Below are positions 26,986 through 36,681 of a stretch of 64,000 bases of DNA, one piece after another. Position numbers and translations under genes: made by a program. The notes beneath the pieces are model-generated. The model saw only the letters and a program-made list of their open reading frames with translations. It did no database searches and was not told the DNA's origin. The stretch lies in assembly GCA_963732765.1 (NCBI GenBank), contig CAVTAS010000008.1, positions 186,001 to 250,000 of the forward strand. Direction: 5' to 3'. The DNA comes from JANYHF01 sp963732765 (GTDB taxonomy: Bacteria > Pseudomonadota > Alphaproteobacteria > Rhizobiales > Hyphomicrobiaceae). Numbering within the stretch: position 1 is the first letter of the stretch; each line of letters opens with the position of its first letter.

Positions 26986-28156
26986 TCAGTGGTTCGCGTT
27001 CAAGTAGGGATCGCCCGCCGCGCCGGAGTTAACCTTGGAGAGGATGTTGACGTCGGCGGTGTTCCAGGTGGCGATCACAGCGTCGCCCTTGTCCACGGGA
27101 TCGGCGAAATAGTCGCCATCGGGCAAGTTGGCCACGAATACGCCGCCGCCGGTATCGACGGTGACTTTGACGTAGCTGCCCTGATATTCGGTCGAACTCG
27201 ACCACGCCCTTGATCTCGTTAGCAGCCGTCGCAGCCTTGGCGTCCCGGTTCTTGCGCAGCTTGATGCGGTCGCGGCGCACCGCAATCGACATCGCCGCGC
27301 CCACCGCCGGCGCTGCTTCCTTTTGCGCAGCCTCGAACACTGCACCGCCCGCGCCTTTCAACTTTGTCTTTCCGTCGGCCTTTGCCTCGACCGTCCCAGT
27401 GAGCACATTCTGGCCGCCCATGAAACGGGCCACATAGGGCGTTGTCGGACGGTTGAAGATGACATTGGCGGTATCGGCCTGGTCGATGCGGCCGGTGTCC
27501 ATCACCACCACCATGTTGGCGAGCGCGATGGCTTCGGGCTGCGTGTGCGTCACGTGCACGAAAGTGATGCCGAGTTCGTTCTGCAGGCTCTTGAGTTCGC
27601 CGCGCATGCGCAGGCGAAGGAATTCGTCGAGCGCCGACAGCGGCTCATCGAGCAACAGCACTTTCGGATTGGTGATCAGCGAGCGGGCGAGCGCGACGCG
27701 CTGCTGCTGGCCGCCCGAGAGCTGCGCCGGCATGCGGTCCTTCAGGGCATGCAGCTGCACGCGCTTCAGCATCTCCTCGGCCTTGGCGCGGCGTTCCTCT
27801 TTGCCGACATTGCGCATCTTCAGATAGAAGGCGACGTTGTCGAGAATGGTCAGATGTGGGAACAGCGCATAGCTCTGGAACATCATGGCCGTGCCGCGCT
27901 CGACCGGCGGCTTGCCCACCACCATGTCGTTGCCGATGTAGATCTCGCCTGAGGTTGGCGTCTCGTGGCCGGCGATCATGCGCAGGATGGTGGTCTTGCC
28001 GCAGCCCGAGGGTCCGAGCAGGCAGCAATAGGAGCCATGCGGAATGGTCAGGTTGATGTTCTCGACCGCGTTCGAGGCGCCGAACGTCTTGGTCAGATTG
28101 ACCAGGCGGATCTCGCCGGAGGCGGGGGCCGATGATGTCGTCGCTGCAGTGGTCAT
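26986..28156 (-). CDS. Polyamine-type ABC transporter ATPase, apparent +1 frameshift near 27196
   Basis: PotA-like ATPase of about 389 residues if restored. Walker A is GPSGCGKTT, the signature LSGGQQQRVALARSL, Walker B LLLDEPLSALDE, and the switch His in THTQPEAIALA. The C-terminal TOBE_2 domain is split: the frame reads NEIKGVVEF and then leaves into a non-homologous Arg-rich tail, while a second frame provides STEYQGSYVKVTVDTGGG to the natural end at 26986. Removing one T at 27195-27196 restores GVVE-STEYQG. The gene overlaps potC-like by four bases. It powers uptake of an organic cation or similar small molecule. Confidence 0.85.
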
Positions 28157-28986
28157 TTACGGCCCGCCCGTCTGCGCTGAATGATGATGATGGAACCCAA
28201 GGCCAGGGCGATGACGGCGAACGACACCACGGTTGTTACGGTGCCGAGCGCATAGAGCGCGGGCGAGGTGACATTGGTCGTCATGGTCCAGATTTCGAGC
28301 GGCAAGGTGTTGCGGCTGCCGACAGTGAGCCAGCTCCTCGGGAATTCGTCGTAGGACAGCGTGAAGCCGAACAGCGCCACCGCGATCATGCCGGGAAAGA
28401 CGATCGGGACAACCACCGACTTCACCGATTGCCACCGGCTGGCGCCAAGATCTATCGCGGCCTCCTCGTAGGAGGGATTGAGGCGGCCAAGCACGGCGAA
28501 CATGATGAGCAGGCCGAACGGCAGCGTCCAGCTGAGATGCGCGCCGAGCGCCGAGGTGTACCAGGCTGCCGGGATGCCGAAAAAGCGGAAGGTGACGAGA
28601 ATGCCGATCGACAGCACCAGGCCCGGCACGATCAGGCTGGCGATGGCGGTGTAGAAGATCAGGCTGGAGCCGAGGAAGCGGCGGCGGAAGGCAAAGCCGG
28701 CGGTCACCGAGATCAGCACCGTTAGGACCATCACGATAATGGCAAGCGGCATCGAGCGGTTGAAGGCGCCCACCACGTCGCCGGTGCGGCGTGGGCTGAA
28801 CAATTCGTCGAACCACATCAGCGAAGGTTCGCGCAAGGGGAACACCAGCGAGGCGGATGGGCCCTGGAACGACAGGATCAGCACCGCGATCATCGGTCCG
28901 TAGAGGAAGATGACGAACAGCGTGAACAGCGTGGCGAGCACGTAGAAGGTCCAGGGGCGCGGACCGTAGGACTGGGACGCGGCCAT
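28153..28986 (-). CDS. Polyamine-type ABC transporter permease (PotC-like)
   Basis: Inner-membrane permease with six helices; 277 residues. The cytoplasmic EAA loop is EEAAIDLGASRWQSVKSVVVPIVFPG, which docks to the ATPase (shown here as its core EEAAIDLGAS). It is followed by the typical FTLSYDEFPRSWLTVG of PotC proteins. Two bases separate it from the PotB-like gene upstream and its stop overlaps the ATPase start, giving one operon. Confidence 0.9.
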   Translation of the reverse strand: MAASQSYGPRPWTFYVLATLFTLFVIFLYGPMIAVLILSFQGPSASLVFPLREPSLMWFDELFSPRRTGDVVGAFNRSMPLAIIVMVLTVLISVTAGFAFRRRFLGSSLIFYTAIASLIVPGLVLSIGILVTFRFFGIPAAWYTSALGAHLSWTLPFGLLIMFAVLGRLNPSYEEAAIDLGASRWQSVKSVVVPIVFPGMIAVALFGFTLSYDEFPRSWLTVGSRNTLPLEIWTMTTNVTSPALYALGTVTTVVSFAVIALALGSIIIIQRRRAGRK

Positions 28987-28987
28987 G

Positions 28988-29866
28988 TTACCTCACCAGC
29001 TCCTTGCGCACGTCGACCAGACGGAAGATCGCCGTCGCTATCAGCATGACGATCACCAAGAGAATGACGGCATTGGCCGCCGCCCGCGGGTAGTTCAGGA
29101 ATTGCAGGTCGTTGAAAATGCCGGAGGTGGCCGAGCCGGAGAGGCCGCCGCTCATGACCGAGACGACGAAGAAGTCGCCCATCACCAGCGTGACCACGAA
29201 CAGAGTACCCAGAGCGATGCCGGTCTTGCACAGCGGCAGCACCACATTCCAGACCACGCCCCAGCGGGTGGCGCCGGCATCAACGGCCGCTTCCAGCAGC
29301 GACTTGTCGATGCGCGCCATGGAGTTGAAAATCGGCACGATCATGAACAGCGTGAACAGGTGCACATAGGCGACCACGACAGCGAAGTCGGAGAACAGCA
29401 GCCAGTCCAGCGGTTTGTCGATCAGGCCGATATTGTGCAGCCCGCTGTTGATCAGCCCTTCGCGACCCAGCACCGGCCGCCAGGAGATCATGCGGATGAT
29501 GTTGGAGGTCCAGAACGGGATGGTGCAGAGCAGGAACAGGCCGATGGCTGTGATCAGATTGCGGACATGGAAGACCAGGAAATAGGCGATCCAGAAGCCC
29601 AGCACGAAGGTGATCGCAAGCACAATCAGCGTGAACTTGATGGTCGAAAGATAGAGCGCGTAGGTGGTCGGGTTGGCCAGCAGATCGATGTAATTTTTCA
29701 ACGTGAACTGAGCAACGATGCCAACCAGCATCTGGTATTTCATGAAGCTGACGATCACCACCAGCAGCACCGGCACCACGAAGAAGCACAGCAGGAGCAG
29801 CGTCAGCGGTGCAACCTGCAAGTAGACCGGCAGCAGGGATTTTCCGGTACTGGGCGATGACGTCAT
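28988..29866 (-). CDS. Polyamine-type ABC transporter permease (PotB-like)
   Basis: A 292-residue six-helix permease. The EAA loop is SLLEAAVDAGATRWGVVWNV, and the sequence RNLITAIGLFLLCTIPFW before it is typical of PotB. The start at 29866 (MTSSPSTGKSLLPVYLQ) places helix 1 soon after the N-terminus; a 22-residue longer form is open but Ala-rich and unlikely. It follows the binding-protein gene by 83 bases. Confidence 0.9.
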   Translation of the reverse strand: MTSSPSTGKSLLPVYLQVAPLTLLLLCFFVVPVLLVVIVSFMKYQMLVGIVAQFTLKNYIDLLANPTTYALYLSTIKFTLIVLAITFVLGFWIAYFLVFHVRNLITAIGLFLLCTIPFWTSNIIRMISWRPVLGREGLINSGLHNIGLIDKPLDWLLFSDFAVVVAYVHLFTLFMIVPIFNSMARIDKSLLEAAVDAGATRWGVVWNVVLPLCKTGIALGTLFVVTLVMGDFFVVSVMSGGLSGSATSGIFNDLQFLNYPRAAANAVILLVIVMLIATAIFRLVDVRKELVR

Positions 29867-29949
29867 TGGAGAACCCTGGTAGCCGATCAATGACAGCGGC
29901 GGCGATCGGGCCGCCGCCGCTGCAGTGCACATCTTCCAGCAGCGCCAGA

Positions 29950-31239
29950 CTACGCCGCGCTGAACTCATTCCACTTGGCGAACAGGAATTCGGCCTCGTC
30001 CATGAGGTTGTTCCAGACGCCAACCTTGGAGAAGCGCTCCTCGTAGGAACCGCCGTCACGTTTGTCACCGGCCGAGTTGGTCTTGGCGCCGGTCGGGCTG
30101 GTGATATCGGCGGTGGCCGCCTTGCCCTCGTAGAAGAAGCCGCGCTCGTTCTCGGTCAGGTTCGCCATGGCGGTCTTGGGGTTGGAGCTGTAGTAGCCCT
30201 GCTTGGCGATGAAGCCGCCGACCCAGCCGGAATTGTACCAGTTCAGGTACTCGTAGGCTGCGTCCAGCTTCAGGCCGTCCAGATGGCTCATCAGGCCCAG
30301 GCCATTGCCCCAGCCACGATAGCCTTCCTTCAGCGGCTGGTAGGTGCACTTGATGCCCTGTCCCTGTACCGCCGTAACAGCCGGCGACCACATCGACTGG
30401 ATCACCACTTCGCCCGCAGCCATCAGGTTCACCGACTCATCGAACGTGTTCCAGAGCGCGCGGAAGTGGCCGCTCTTCTTCAATTTGATCAGCTCAGAGA
30501 TGGTCTTGTCGAGTTCGTCCTTGGTCGGATTGCCCTTGTCGCCGTATTTGACGATGCCAGCAGCTTCCATCGCCATGATGGCGTCCATGATGCCGATGGT
30601 AGGGATGTTCTGGATTGCCGTCTTGCCCTTGAACTCGGGCGCCAGCAGGTCGCCCCAGCTGGTGATGGGACGGCCGACCAGATCGGGACGGATGCCGAGC
30701 GTGTCGGCGTTGTAGACGCCGGGGCAGAAGCTGGCGAATGCTGTCGGGGCCTTGGCAAAGGTCTTGCCGTCCTTGGCCTCGCGATACATGAACTCGAACG
30801 GCGAGTCGCCCTGGGTCGAAACGTCCTTGCCAGCGAACTTGCCTTCCGTATAGAGCGGAGTGAGTTCGCCCCAATTCTTGATTTTGGCGACGTCAACGGC
30901 CTGCGTGGCGCCCTGCGGCACGACCAGCTTGTTCTGCCAGATCTCCATATCCGCAACATCGATCGACTTGGGATCGTTGATCATGCGGTTGGTGAGGCCG
31001 GGATGGTCGACCACGGTCATCTCGACCTTGAAGCCCAGGTCCTTGCTCGCCTGCTTGCCGATGTCGGCGAGCGTCGAATAGGACATGCCGGTGTGATTGA
31101 TCGTGACGTCCTTGAGTGCCTGCGCCCAGACCATTGGGAAGCCCGTAACCGCCGTGGACGCCGCAATGGCCGCGCCGCCCTTCAGCAATGAGCGTCGCGA
31201 GATCGCGCGTCTGGTGATTGGGCCACTTGCCTTTTTCAT
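29950..31239 (-). CDS. ABC transporter solute-binding protein with Tat-type signal
   Basis: A 429-residue periplasmic PotD/PotF-class substrate-binding protein. The N-terminus has a twin-arginine signal (ISRRSLLKGGAAIAAST) with likely cleavage after AQA near residue 40, so it is exported folded. GGGAGA sits five bases before the ATG at 31239, which decides the start. Features of the fold include the NTFDESVNLMAAGEV and YEYLNWYNSGW segments. First gene of the operon binding protein-PotB-PotC-ATPase-hydantoinase-hydrolase; the substrate is probably a nitrogen compound that the hydantoinase acts on (inference). Confidence 0.9.
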   Translation of the reverse strand: MKKASGPITRRAISRRSLLKGGAAIAASTAVTGFPMVWAQALKDVTINHTGMSYSTLADIGKQASKDLGFKVEMTVVDHPGLTNRMINDPKSIDVADMEIWQNKLVVPQGATQAVDVAKIKNWGELTPLYTEGKFAGKDVSTQGDSPFEFMYREAKDGKTFAKAPTAFASFCPGVYNADTLGIRPDLVGRPITSWGDLLAPEFKGKTAIQNIPTIGIMDAIMAMEAAGIVKYGDKGNPTKDELDKTISELIKLKKSGHFRALWNTFDESVNLMAAGEVVIQSMWSPAVTAVQGQGIKCTYQPLKEGYRGWGNGLGLMSHLDGLKLDAAYEYLNWYNSGWVGGFIAKQGYYSSNPKTAMANLTENERGFFYEGKAATADITSPTGAKTNSAGDKRDGGSYEERFSKVGVWNNLMDEAEFLFAKWNEFSAA

Positions 31240-31433
31240 ATCCGTCTCCCTTAATCGATTACATTCGCGCACTGTCACGATGATCGTCGCTGCTGCAATC
31301 TTGCGCGGGTGAACTGCACGCGGCGGAATAGACCAGATACCTGAGTAGATGGGACAGAAACGCCTCTGTCAACGGCACTTTCGAAGAGTTCTGAATCATA
31401 AAAAATGATGGCAGCCATAACTGGAGGTAGACG

Positions 31434-32447
31434 ATGGAAAACTGGGCCAATCGCAAGACTCTGATCCTCGGACGGAGCGAGATGATCGGTCTCCTCAAGC
31501 CGCACGAGTACAATGGCTGCGTCGAGCAGGCCTATCGGATGCACGGCGAGGGCCGCTACTATATGGACCCCAAGGGCCATATCGTGCTCGACCGCTTCCC
31601 CGGCGAATGGGAGGCGATGCCATCCTACATCGAGGAACCTCACGCCGCCGCTTGCAAGTGGGTGTCGATCCGCGAGCAGAACCGCTCGAAATACAATCTG
31701 CCGACCGTGTTCTCGATCCTGATCTACACCCACCCCGAGACCGGTTTTCCGCTCGCTATCGTCGATGGCAGCTACCACACCGTGATGCGCACCGGGGCGG
31801 CGGCGGCCGTGTCAGCCAAATGGATGGCGCGCAAGAATTCGAAAGTCCTGGCGATCGTTGGCGCCGGTCACATGGCCGAAGGGGCGCTTGCCACCTGCAA
31901 CGAGATTTTTCAGTGGTCGGACGTGCGGATCTGGAGCCGCAGCCAGGCGACGCTCGATCATTTCGTTGCCGAGCAGCAGCCGAAATACAAAAACTTCACG
32001 CTCAAGGCCTCGACCAATCTTGAGCACACCGTGCGCGGCGCCGACGTCGTGGTGACGCTGACGCCTGCGCGCGGCCCCATCGTCATGGCTGACTGGATCG
32101 CGCCGGGCACGCATATTGCTGCGGTCGGCGCCGACAAGAAAGGCGATCAGGAACTGGAAGGCCGGCTGCTCAAGGGCGCGCGCATCTTCGTCGACGACAT
32201 CCGTCAGTGCCGCACCGATGGCGAGATCAATGTACCGTTGTCGGAGGGTCTGATCACCGAGGCCGACATCGCCGGCGAGATCGGTGAAGTCATCATCGGA
32301 AAGAAGGCGGGCCGAACCTCCGACACCGAGATCACAATTTTCAATTCAACCGGCATCGCCTTGCAGGATTCCGCAACCGTGCCGCTGGAATACGAACGCG
32401 CCATGGCCGCGGGCGTCGGGATTGAAAAGAAGATGATTTCGACCTGA
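31434..32447 (+). CDS. Ornithine cyclodeaminase/mu-crystallin family protein
   Basis: A 337-residue NAD(P)-binding protein of the OCD/mu-crystallin family, whose members deaminate ornithine or reduce cyclic imines. The N-terminal substrate-binding half contains LAIVDGSYHTVMRTGAAAAV, a family hallmark, and the Rossmann half AIVGAGHMAEGAL binds the nicotinamide nucleotide. Other conserved parts are GADVVVTLTPARGP and GTHIAAVGADKKGDQEL. It is divergent from the ABC operon across 194 bases, suggesting shared control. AACTGGAGG lies upstream of the ATG. Confidence 0.9.
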   Translation: MENWANRKTLILGRSEMIGLLKPHEYNGCVEQAYRMHGEGRYYMDPKGHIVLDRFPGEWEAMPSYIEEPHAAACKWVSIREQNRSKYNLPTVFSILIYTHPETGFPLAIVDGSYHTVMRTGAAAAVSAKWMARKNSKVLAIVGAGHMAEGALATCNEIFQWSDVRIWSRSQATLDHFVAEQQPKYKNFTLKASTNLEHTVRGADVVVTLTPARGPIVMADWIAPGTHIAAVGADKKGDQELEGRLLKGARIFVDDIRQCRTDGEINVPLSEGLITEADIAGEIGEVIIGKKAGRTSDTEITIFNSTGIALQDSATVPLEYERAMAAGVGIEKKMIST

Positions 32448-32474
32448 CGGCGGCGGTGTGCGGTGCTGCCAATC

Positions 32475-33458
32475 TCACCCGCCGATTTTCAGCAACAACT
32501 TTCCCGCCACCTGCCGCAACTCCAGCCGGGCGAACATTCCGTGCACCTGCTCGAGCGGAAACACGCCCTCGATGGGGACGGCCAGCGCGCCACTGGCGAC
32601 CCCATCGACGACTTGCCGGGCGCCTTCGGCCCAGGCGGCTGGAGTGCTGAAGATGTGGCCGATATGGAGTCGCGTGAAGGTCAGCGACTTGCGCACCAGC
32701 CGCTCCCACAGATTGGCCTGGGGCTTGGCTTCGGCCTCGCCGTAGCTGACGACATGGCCGAGCACACGGATGGTTTCGAAGCTGCGATCCAGGATGCTGC
32801 CGCCAGTTAAATCCACGATCTTGTCGACGCCCTTACCGCTGGTGAAGGCCATGGTCACCGCCACGAAATCGTTGTCGTTGCGATTGATGACGCGGGCGGC
32901 GCCGTAGGCCAGCGCGCGCTTTTCCTTACCCGCCGTACCCGTCGTTCCAATCACGGTCGCCCCGGCTTTGGCGCCAAGCTGCGTCAGATACAGTCCCACC
33001 CCGCCGCCGACCGCGTGAACCAGCAGCGTGTCGCCCTTGTGCGTTGTGCTGACGGTGTGCAGCAGATGCCATGCCGTCAGCGCCTGGACGGGAAAGGCCG
33101 CCGCTGTGTCGAGCCCAATCGCTGCCGGGATGCGCACCAGCCGTTCGACCGGGACCACGCAACGTTCCGCAAACGCGCCGGCGTCCTCGCAGAAAGCCGC
33201 GACGCGATCGCCGCAGGCTAATCCGGTAACCCCAGGACCAACAGCCGCGACTGTTCCGGACATCTCGATGCCCGCAACCAGGGGATAGCCCTTGGGGTGC
33301 GGATAGACGCCGCGCCGCATCATCGTATCGGCGAAGTTGAGTCCTCCATAGGCGACCGCGACCAGCGCTTGCCCCGGTCCAGCCACCGGCTCGGGAACGT
33401 CGCCAACCACCATGGTCTCACCGGTCCCACCCGGCGCGTTCATCAGTACAGCTCGCAT
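32475..33458 (-). CDS. Zinc-independent quinone oxidoreductase (MDR family)
   Basis: A 327-residue medium-chain dehydrogenase/reductase of the QOR type, NADPH-dependent. It has the GROES-like N-terminal half (GLNFADTMMRRGVYPHPKGYPLVAG), the Rossmann motif VHAVGGGVGLYLTQLGAKAGA and SYGEAEAK. No zinc ligands are seen. The start at 33458 (MRAVLMNAPGG) is favoured; the frame opens 27 bases earlier. Just five bases from the amidase stop, so probably co-transcribed with it. Confidence 0.88.
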   Translation of the reverse strand: MRAVLMNAPGGTGETMVVGDVPEPVAGPGQALVAVAYGGLNFADTMMRRGVYPHPKGYPLVAGIEMSGTVAAVGPGVTGLACGDRVAAFCEDAGAFAERCVVPVERLVRIPAAIGLDTAAAFPVQALTAWHLLHTVSTTHKGDTLLVHAVGGGVGLYLTQLGAKAGATVIGTTGTAGKEKRALAYGAARVINRNDNDFVAVTMAFTSGKGVDKIVDLTGGSILDRSFETIRVLGHVVSYGEAEAKPQANLWERLVRKSLTFTRLHIGHIFSTPAAWAEGARQVVDGVASGALAVPIEGVFPLEQVHGMFARLELRQVAGKLLLKIGG

Positions 33459-33463
33459 CGTCT

Positions 33464-34882
33464 TCACCCTCTCATCCCCAGACACATCTTGAACGGTCGC
33501 AGGCTCTCGAAAGCCCGCGCTGCCCGCAGCACCAGCGCATCGGCGCCAAGCGGGCCGACGATCTGCAGGCTGATCGGCAGGCCCGCGCGGGTGAAGCCGG
33601 CAGGGCAGGCGGCGGCAGGTTGTTGGGTCAGGTTAAAAGGGTAGGTGAACGGCGTCCACTGCCACCAGTCCTGGCCCCAGTCGCCCGCGGCGGGCACGTC
33701 GCGGCCGGCTTCGGGCGCGGGGAGCGGCATGGTGGGCGTGACCAGCAGATCGAAGCGCTGGTGGAAGCGCAGCATCGCTTCGTACATGGCGGCGCGGCGC
33801 ATGGTGGCGCGTACGAAATCGGCGCCGGTAACCGTCCGGCCGCGCTCGACCATGCGTACAAAGCCCGGATCGCAGTCGGCCAGCGCCGCCGCGGGGTAGC
33901 CCGCCGCGATGGCGGCGCTGCCGGCGCTCCACTGGGTGAGCAGCACCTCCTCCAAGTCGGCGGGCAGCTCGGGGTCGGCTTCGGTGATGAGCGCGCCCAA
34001 CGCCGCCAGATCTTCGACGGCGCTGCGGATCGCCGCCTCGATCTCCGGATCGACCTTTGTGACGTGTTTGCCCAGGCGGGGAGAGTAGGCGATGCGCAAC
34101 CCAGCGATCCCGGCGTCCAGGCCGATCCGGTAGTCGATCGGCGGCGTCCGATCGGCCATGGCATCGCGCGGGTCGGGCGTAGCCATCACGGTCATCATCA
34201 GCGCGGCGTCGGTGACAGTGCGGGTCATCGGGCCGAGCACAGCCAGGGTTCCCATCGCCGAGGCGGGGTGCAACGGTACGCGGCCGTAGGTCGGCTTCAG
34301 TCCGAAGCAGCCGGTGAAAGCGGAGGGTATGCGCACCGAACCCGCCCCATCGGTACCGGAGTGCAGCGCGCCCAGGCCCAGGACGGCTGCGACTGCCGCG
34401 CCACCCGACGAGCCTCCGGGGGTATGGTCCAGGTGCCACGGATTGCGCGTGATGCCGGTGCGCGGGCTGTCGGTGACGCCTTTCCAGCCGAATTCCGGCG
34501 TAGTGGTTTTGCCGATCAGCACCGCGCCATGCTCGCGCAGGCGCGCGACGGCTGGGGCGTCGAAGGCCGCAAGATCCTTGGCGTCGGTCAGTTTCGATCC
34601 CCGGCCGGTCGGCCAGCCGCGCACCAGCGTCAGGTCCTTAATGGTGGTGGGGATGCCATCGACCAGGCCCTGGGGTTCGCCGCTGCTCCAACGTGCCTCG
34701 CTGGCCTTGGCGGCGGCGAGCGCTGCGTTGGGGTCGAGATGGCAAAAGGCATTGACGGCGGGATCGAGCGTTTCGATCCGCGCCAGGACGGCTTTGGTCG
34801 TTTCGACCGGCGATAGCTCGCGTCGGCGGTACAGTGCGACCAACTCGGTTGCGGTCAGCTGGGTGGGATCGGATTTGGGCAT
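33464..34882 (-). CDS. Amidase signature family hydrolase
   Basis: A 472-residue amidase-signature enzyme. The Lys is in TTIKDLTLV, the cis-Ser in TPGGSSGGAAVAAVLG, and the nucleophile in GTDGAGSVRIPSA, all canonical. The start at 34882 (MPKSDPTQ) is preferred over an in-frame codon nine residues upstream because it begins the conserved N-terminal helix. Neighbour of the QOR gene in the same direction. Typical length; substrate unknown. Confidence 0.9.
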   Translation of the reverse strand: MPKSDPTQLTATELVALYRRRELSPVETTKAVLARIETLDPAVNAFCHLDPNAALAAAKASEARWSSGEPQGLVDGIPTTIKDLTLVRGWPTGRGSKLTDAKDLAAFDAPAVARLREHGAVLIGKTTTPEFGWKGVTDSPRTGITRNPWHLDHTPGGSSGGAAVAAVLGLGALHSGTDGAGSVRIPSAFTGCFGLKPTYGRVPLHPASAMGTLAVLGPMTRTVTDAALMMTVMATPDPRDAMADRTPPIDYRIGLDAGIAGLRIAYSPRLGKHVTKVDPEIEAAIRSAVEDLAALGALITEADPELPADLEEVLLTQWSAGSAAIAAGYPAAALADCDPGFVRMVERGRTVTGADFVRATMRRAAMYEAMLRFHQRFDLLVTPTMPLPAPEAGRDVPAAGDWGQDWWQWTPFTYPFNLTQQPAAACPAGFTRAGLPISLQIVGPLGADALVLRAARAFESLRPFKMCLGMRG

Positions 34883-34985
34883 GGTCGGCCTCGCTCGCGT
34901 TACACGCAATGCCTAAGGGTTAAGCGCTTTCCGAAGATACTGGAACTCTCGCAACCGTCGAACAAGCGGTGGACCATGCCGGGAA

Positions 34986-35219
34986 CTCGTCATACCCGCC
35001 TACGCGGGTATTACAGGCCCTTCAACAATTGCTGAACAAACGAACTGTTGTTCTCGAAGTGGGGAATTCGTCATACCCGCGTCGGCGGGTATCCATGCAA
35101 GTCAGACTGGGGCGCGGCCTTGATGTCACGGGAGGTCTTGATGCTGCGTGCGGTTTTGTATTGGCACGTGAGACCGCCATTGACTTGCATGGATACCCGC
35201 CGACGCGGGTATGACGAAT
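34986..35219. repeat. Palindromic repeat cluster with a perfect 39-bp inverted pair
   Basis: Within the 556-base gap 34883-35438. Copies at 35066-35104 and 35181-35219 are a perfect 39-bp inverted repeat with a 76-base spacer; a third partial copy is at about 34986-35012. Each holds the small hairpin ATACCCGC-GTCG-GCGGGTAT (or a variant). These are interspersed palindromic repeats of the type common in proteobacteria. No gene is supported in the gap; the last 200 bases before the DUF2865 gene hold nothing recognised. Confidence 0.85.
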
Positions 35220-35438
35220 CCTTGGGCAAGTTGGTGTTTGCCCGGACTGCCCCATGCCGCTGCCGGAACGGCGACGTCGGTAGCGCCACACGTGAGCATC
35301 AAGACGCGAGCGCGCGGACGCCGGACTGTCAAATCTGCCTGAGCATTCAGGGAATGTTTGCCATTGCGGCGCACAAACTGAGGTCCTGGTCGCGCCGGTC
35401 GGCGTGACAACCCCGTGCCGTTGAGAGCGTAGTGTTCG

Positions 35439-36338
35439 ATGATGCAGTTCTGGCGTAACCGCAGCCGCATCGTTTCGGCTGTCCTGATGCTGTCGGTGGC
35501 CGGGTTGATGCTGCAGGCCGCGCCGCCCGCCGATGCCGCTGGCCGTGGCGGTCAGGGCGGGTTCTTCGACCAGCTGATCTCGATCTTTGCCCCCTCTGCG
35601 GCAACTCCGGCGCCCGCACCGCAGCCTGCCGCCAGTCGCCGGGCGGACCCGCTCTATCCGTATTCCGGCGCCAGCAAGCCGGCTCCGCGCCAGTCGGCGG
35701 TCTATCGCACGGTGTGCGTGCGGCTGTGCGATGGCTACTACTGGCCAGTGAGTGAGGCGACCCCTGAGTCCCGGTTCCGGCGCGACAGCAGCGTCTGCGA
35801 GTCCAGTTGCTCGCAAGAGGCCAAGCTCTACTACGCGCCGCGCGGCGACAGTGACGCCACGCTGCTGATGGGCCTCGACGGTAAGCCCTACACGGACCTG
35901 GCGACCGCTTTTCTCTACCGCAAGGCGTTACAGCCGCAGTGTCAGTGCAAGCCAGGCCCCTGGGCCGACAGCGAGATCGCGCGCCACAAGCAGTACGCGG
36001 CCGATGCGGCGGCCAAGGAGCAGCAGGTGGCCATGAGCGAGCCGCCGCCGACAACGCCGACGGACGATGCCGCGCCGCTGCCCGATACCGACGGTCAGCT
36101 TGGCAATGCAGCCGCAGTGGCGGCCGATGGTGCGATCACGGCCCATGCCGATGCGTTGCCGGCGGCGCTGCGCCCCATGGCCGATCCGGCGCGCGCCACG
36201 CCGGCGGTGGTCAAGCCCAGGCGGGCAGCCAAGCCGAACAAGCCGGTCGCCCGTGCGCAGCCAGCCTATTCCGACCCGCTAAGCTTCGCCACCGAGACGG
36301 TCGATAGCGCCAGCCATCGCTATATCCCGCTGCGTTAG
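35439..36338 (+). CDS. DUF2865 secreted protein
   Basis: A 299-residue exported protein with a signal peptide (about residues 1-34, ending AADAAG). The central domain (about residues 86-185) matches DUF2865 of Hyphomicrobiales: VCVRLCDGYYWPVSEAT, a Cys pair (VCESSCSQEAKLYY), the YYAPRG segment and a final CQCKPGPW, with six conserved cysteines that likely form disulfides. The tail is Ala/Pro-rich and ends at YIPLR. Function unknown. It overlaps the convergent pterin dehydratase gene by 60 bases. Confidence 0.85.
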   Translation: MMQFWRNRSRIVSAVLMLSVAGLMLQAAPPADAAGRGGQGGFFDQLISIFAPSAATPAPAPQPAASRRADPLYPYSGASKPAPRQSAVYRTVCVRLCDGYYWPVSEATPESRFRRDSSVCESSCSQEAKLYYAPRGDSDATLLMGLDGKPYTDLATAFLYRKALQPQCQCKPGPWADSEIARHKQYAADAAAKEQQVAMSEPPPTTPTDDAAPLPDTDGQLGNAAAVAADGAITAHADALPAALRPMADPARATPAVVKPRRAAKPNKPVARAQPAYSDPLSFATETVDSASHRYIPLR

Positions 36339-36575
36339 GCCGCCGGCATCGTGGCTGGTGAGCGTGATCTCCACACGATTATAGACGTTCGACCACTCGG
36401 GATGGTGATCCAACTTTTCGGCCACCAGCGCGACCCGTGTCATGAAGCCGAACGCGGCGTTGAAGTCCTTGAACTTGAACGATTTATGGATCGCGTCGGG
36501 GGCGCTTTTGACGGTCCATCCGGGCAGTTGCTCAGCCAACTGAGTAACAGCAACCGAAGTGAGTTTTTCCACCAT
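36279..36575 (-). CDS. phhB: 4a-hydroxytetrahydrobiopterin dehydratase (pterin-4a-carbinolamine dehydratase)
   Basis: A 98-residue dehydratase that regenerates pterin cofactors. The active-site histidines are His57 and His58 in DHHPEW and His75 in TSHDAGGLTQRD, as in PhhB/PCD. AGGGAGA eight bases upstream of the ATG at 36575 fixes the start. Normal length. No phenylalanine hydroxylase gene is next to it. Confidence 0.93.
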   Translation of the reverse strand: MVEKLTSVAVTQLAEQLPGWTVKSAPDAIHKSFKFKDFNAAFGFMTRVALVAEKLDHHPEWSNVYNRVEITLTSHDAGGLTQRDIAMAGAIDRLGGEA

Positions 36576-36681
36576 TAAATAGTTCTCCCTGGCTTGCGTT
36601 GGCAAATCACCATGATGCGGCCTTGCTGCCTGAGTCTGCTGCGTGTCAAGGGTTGTCATCGCTGATTCGCAAGATTGAAAC

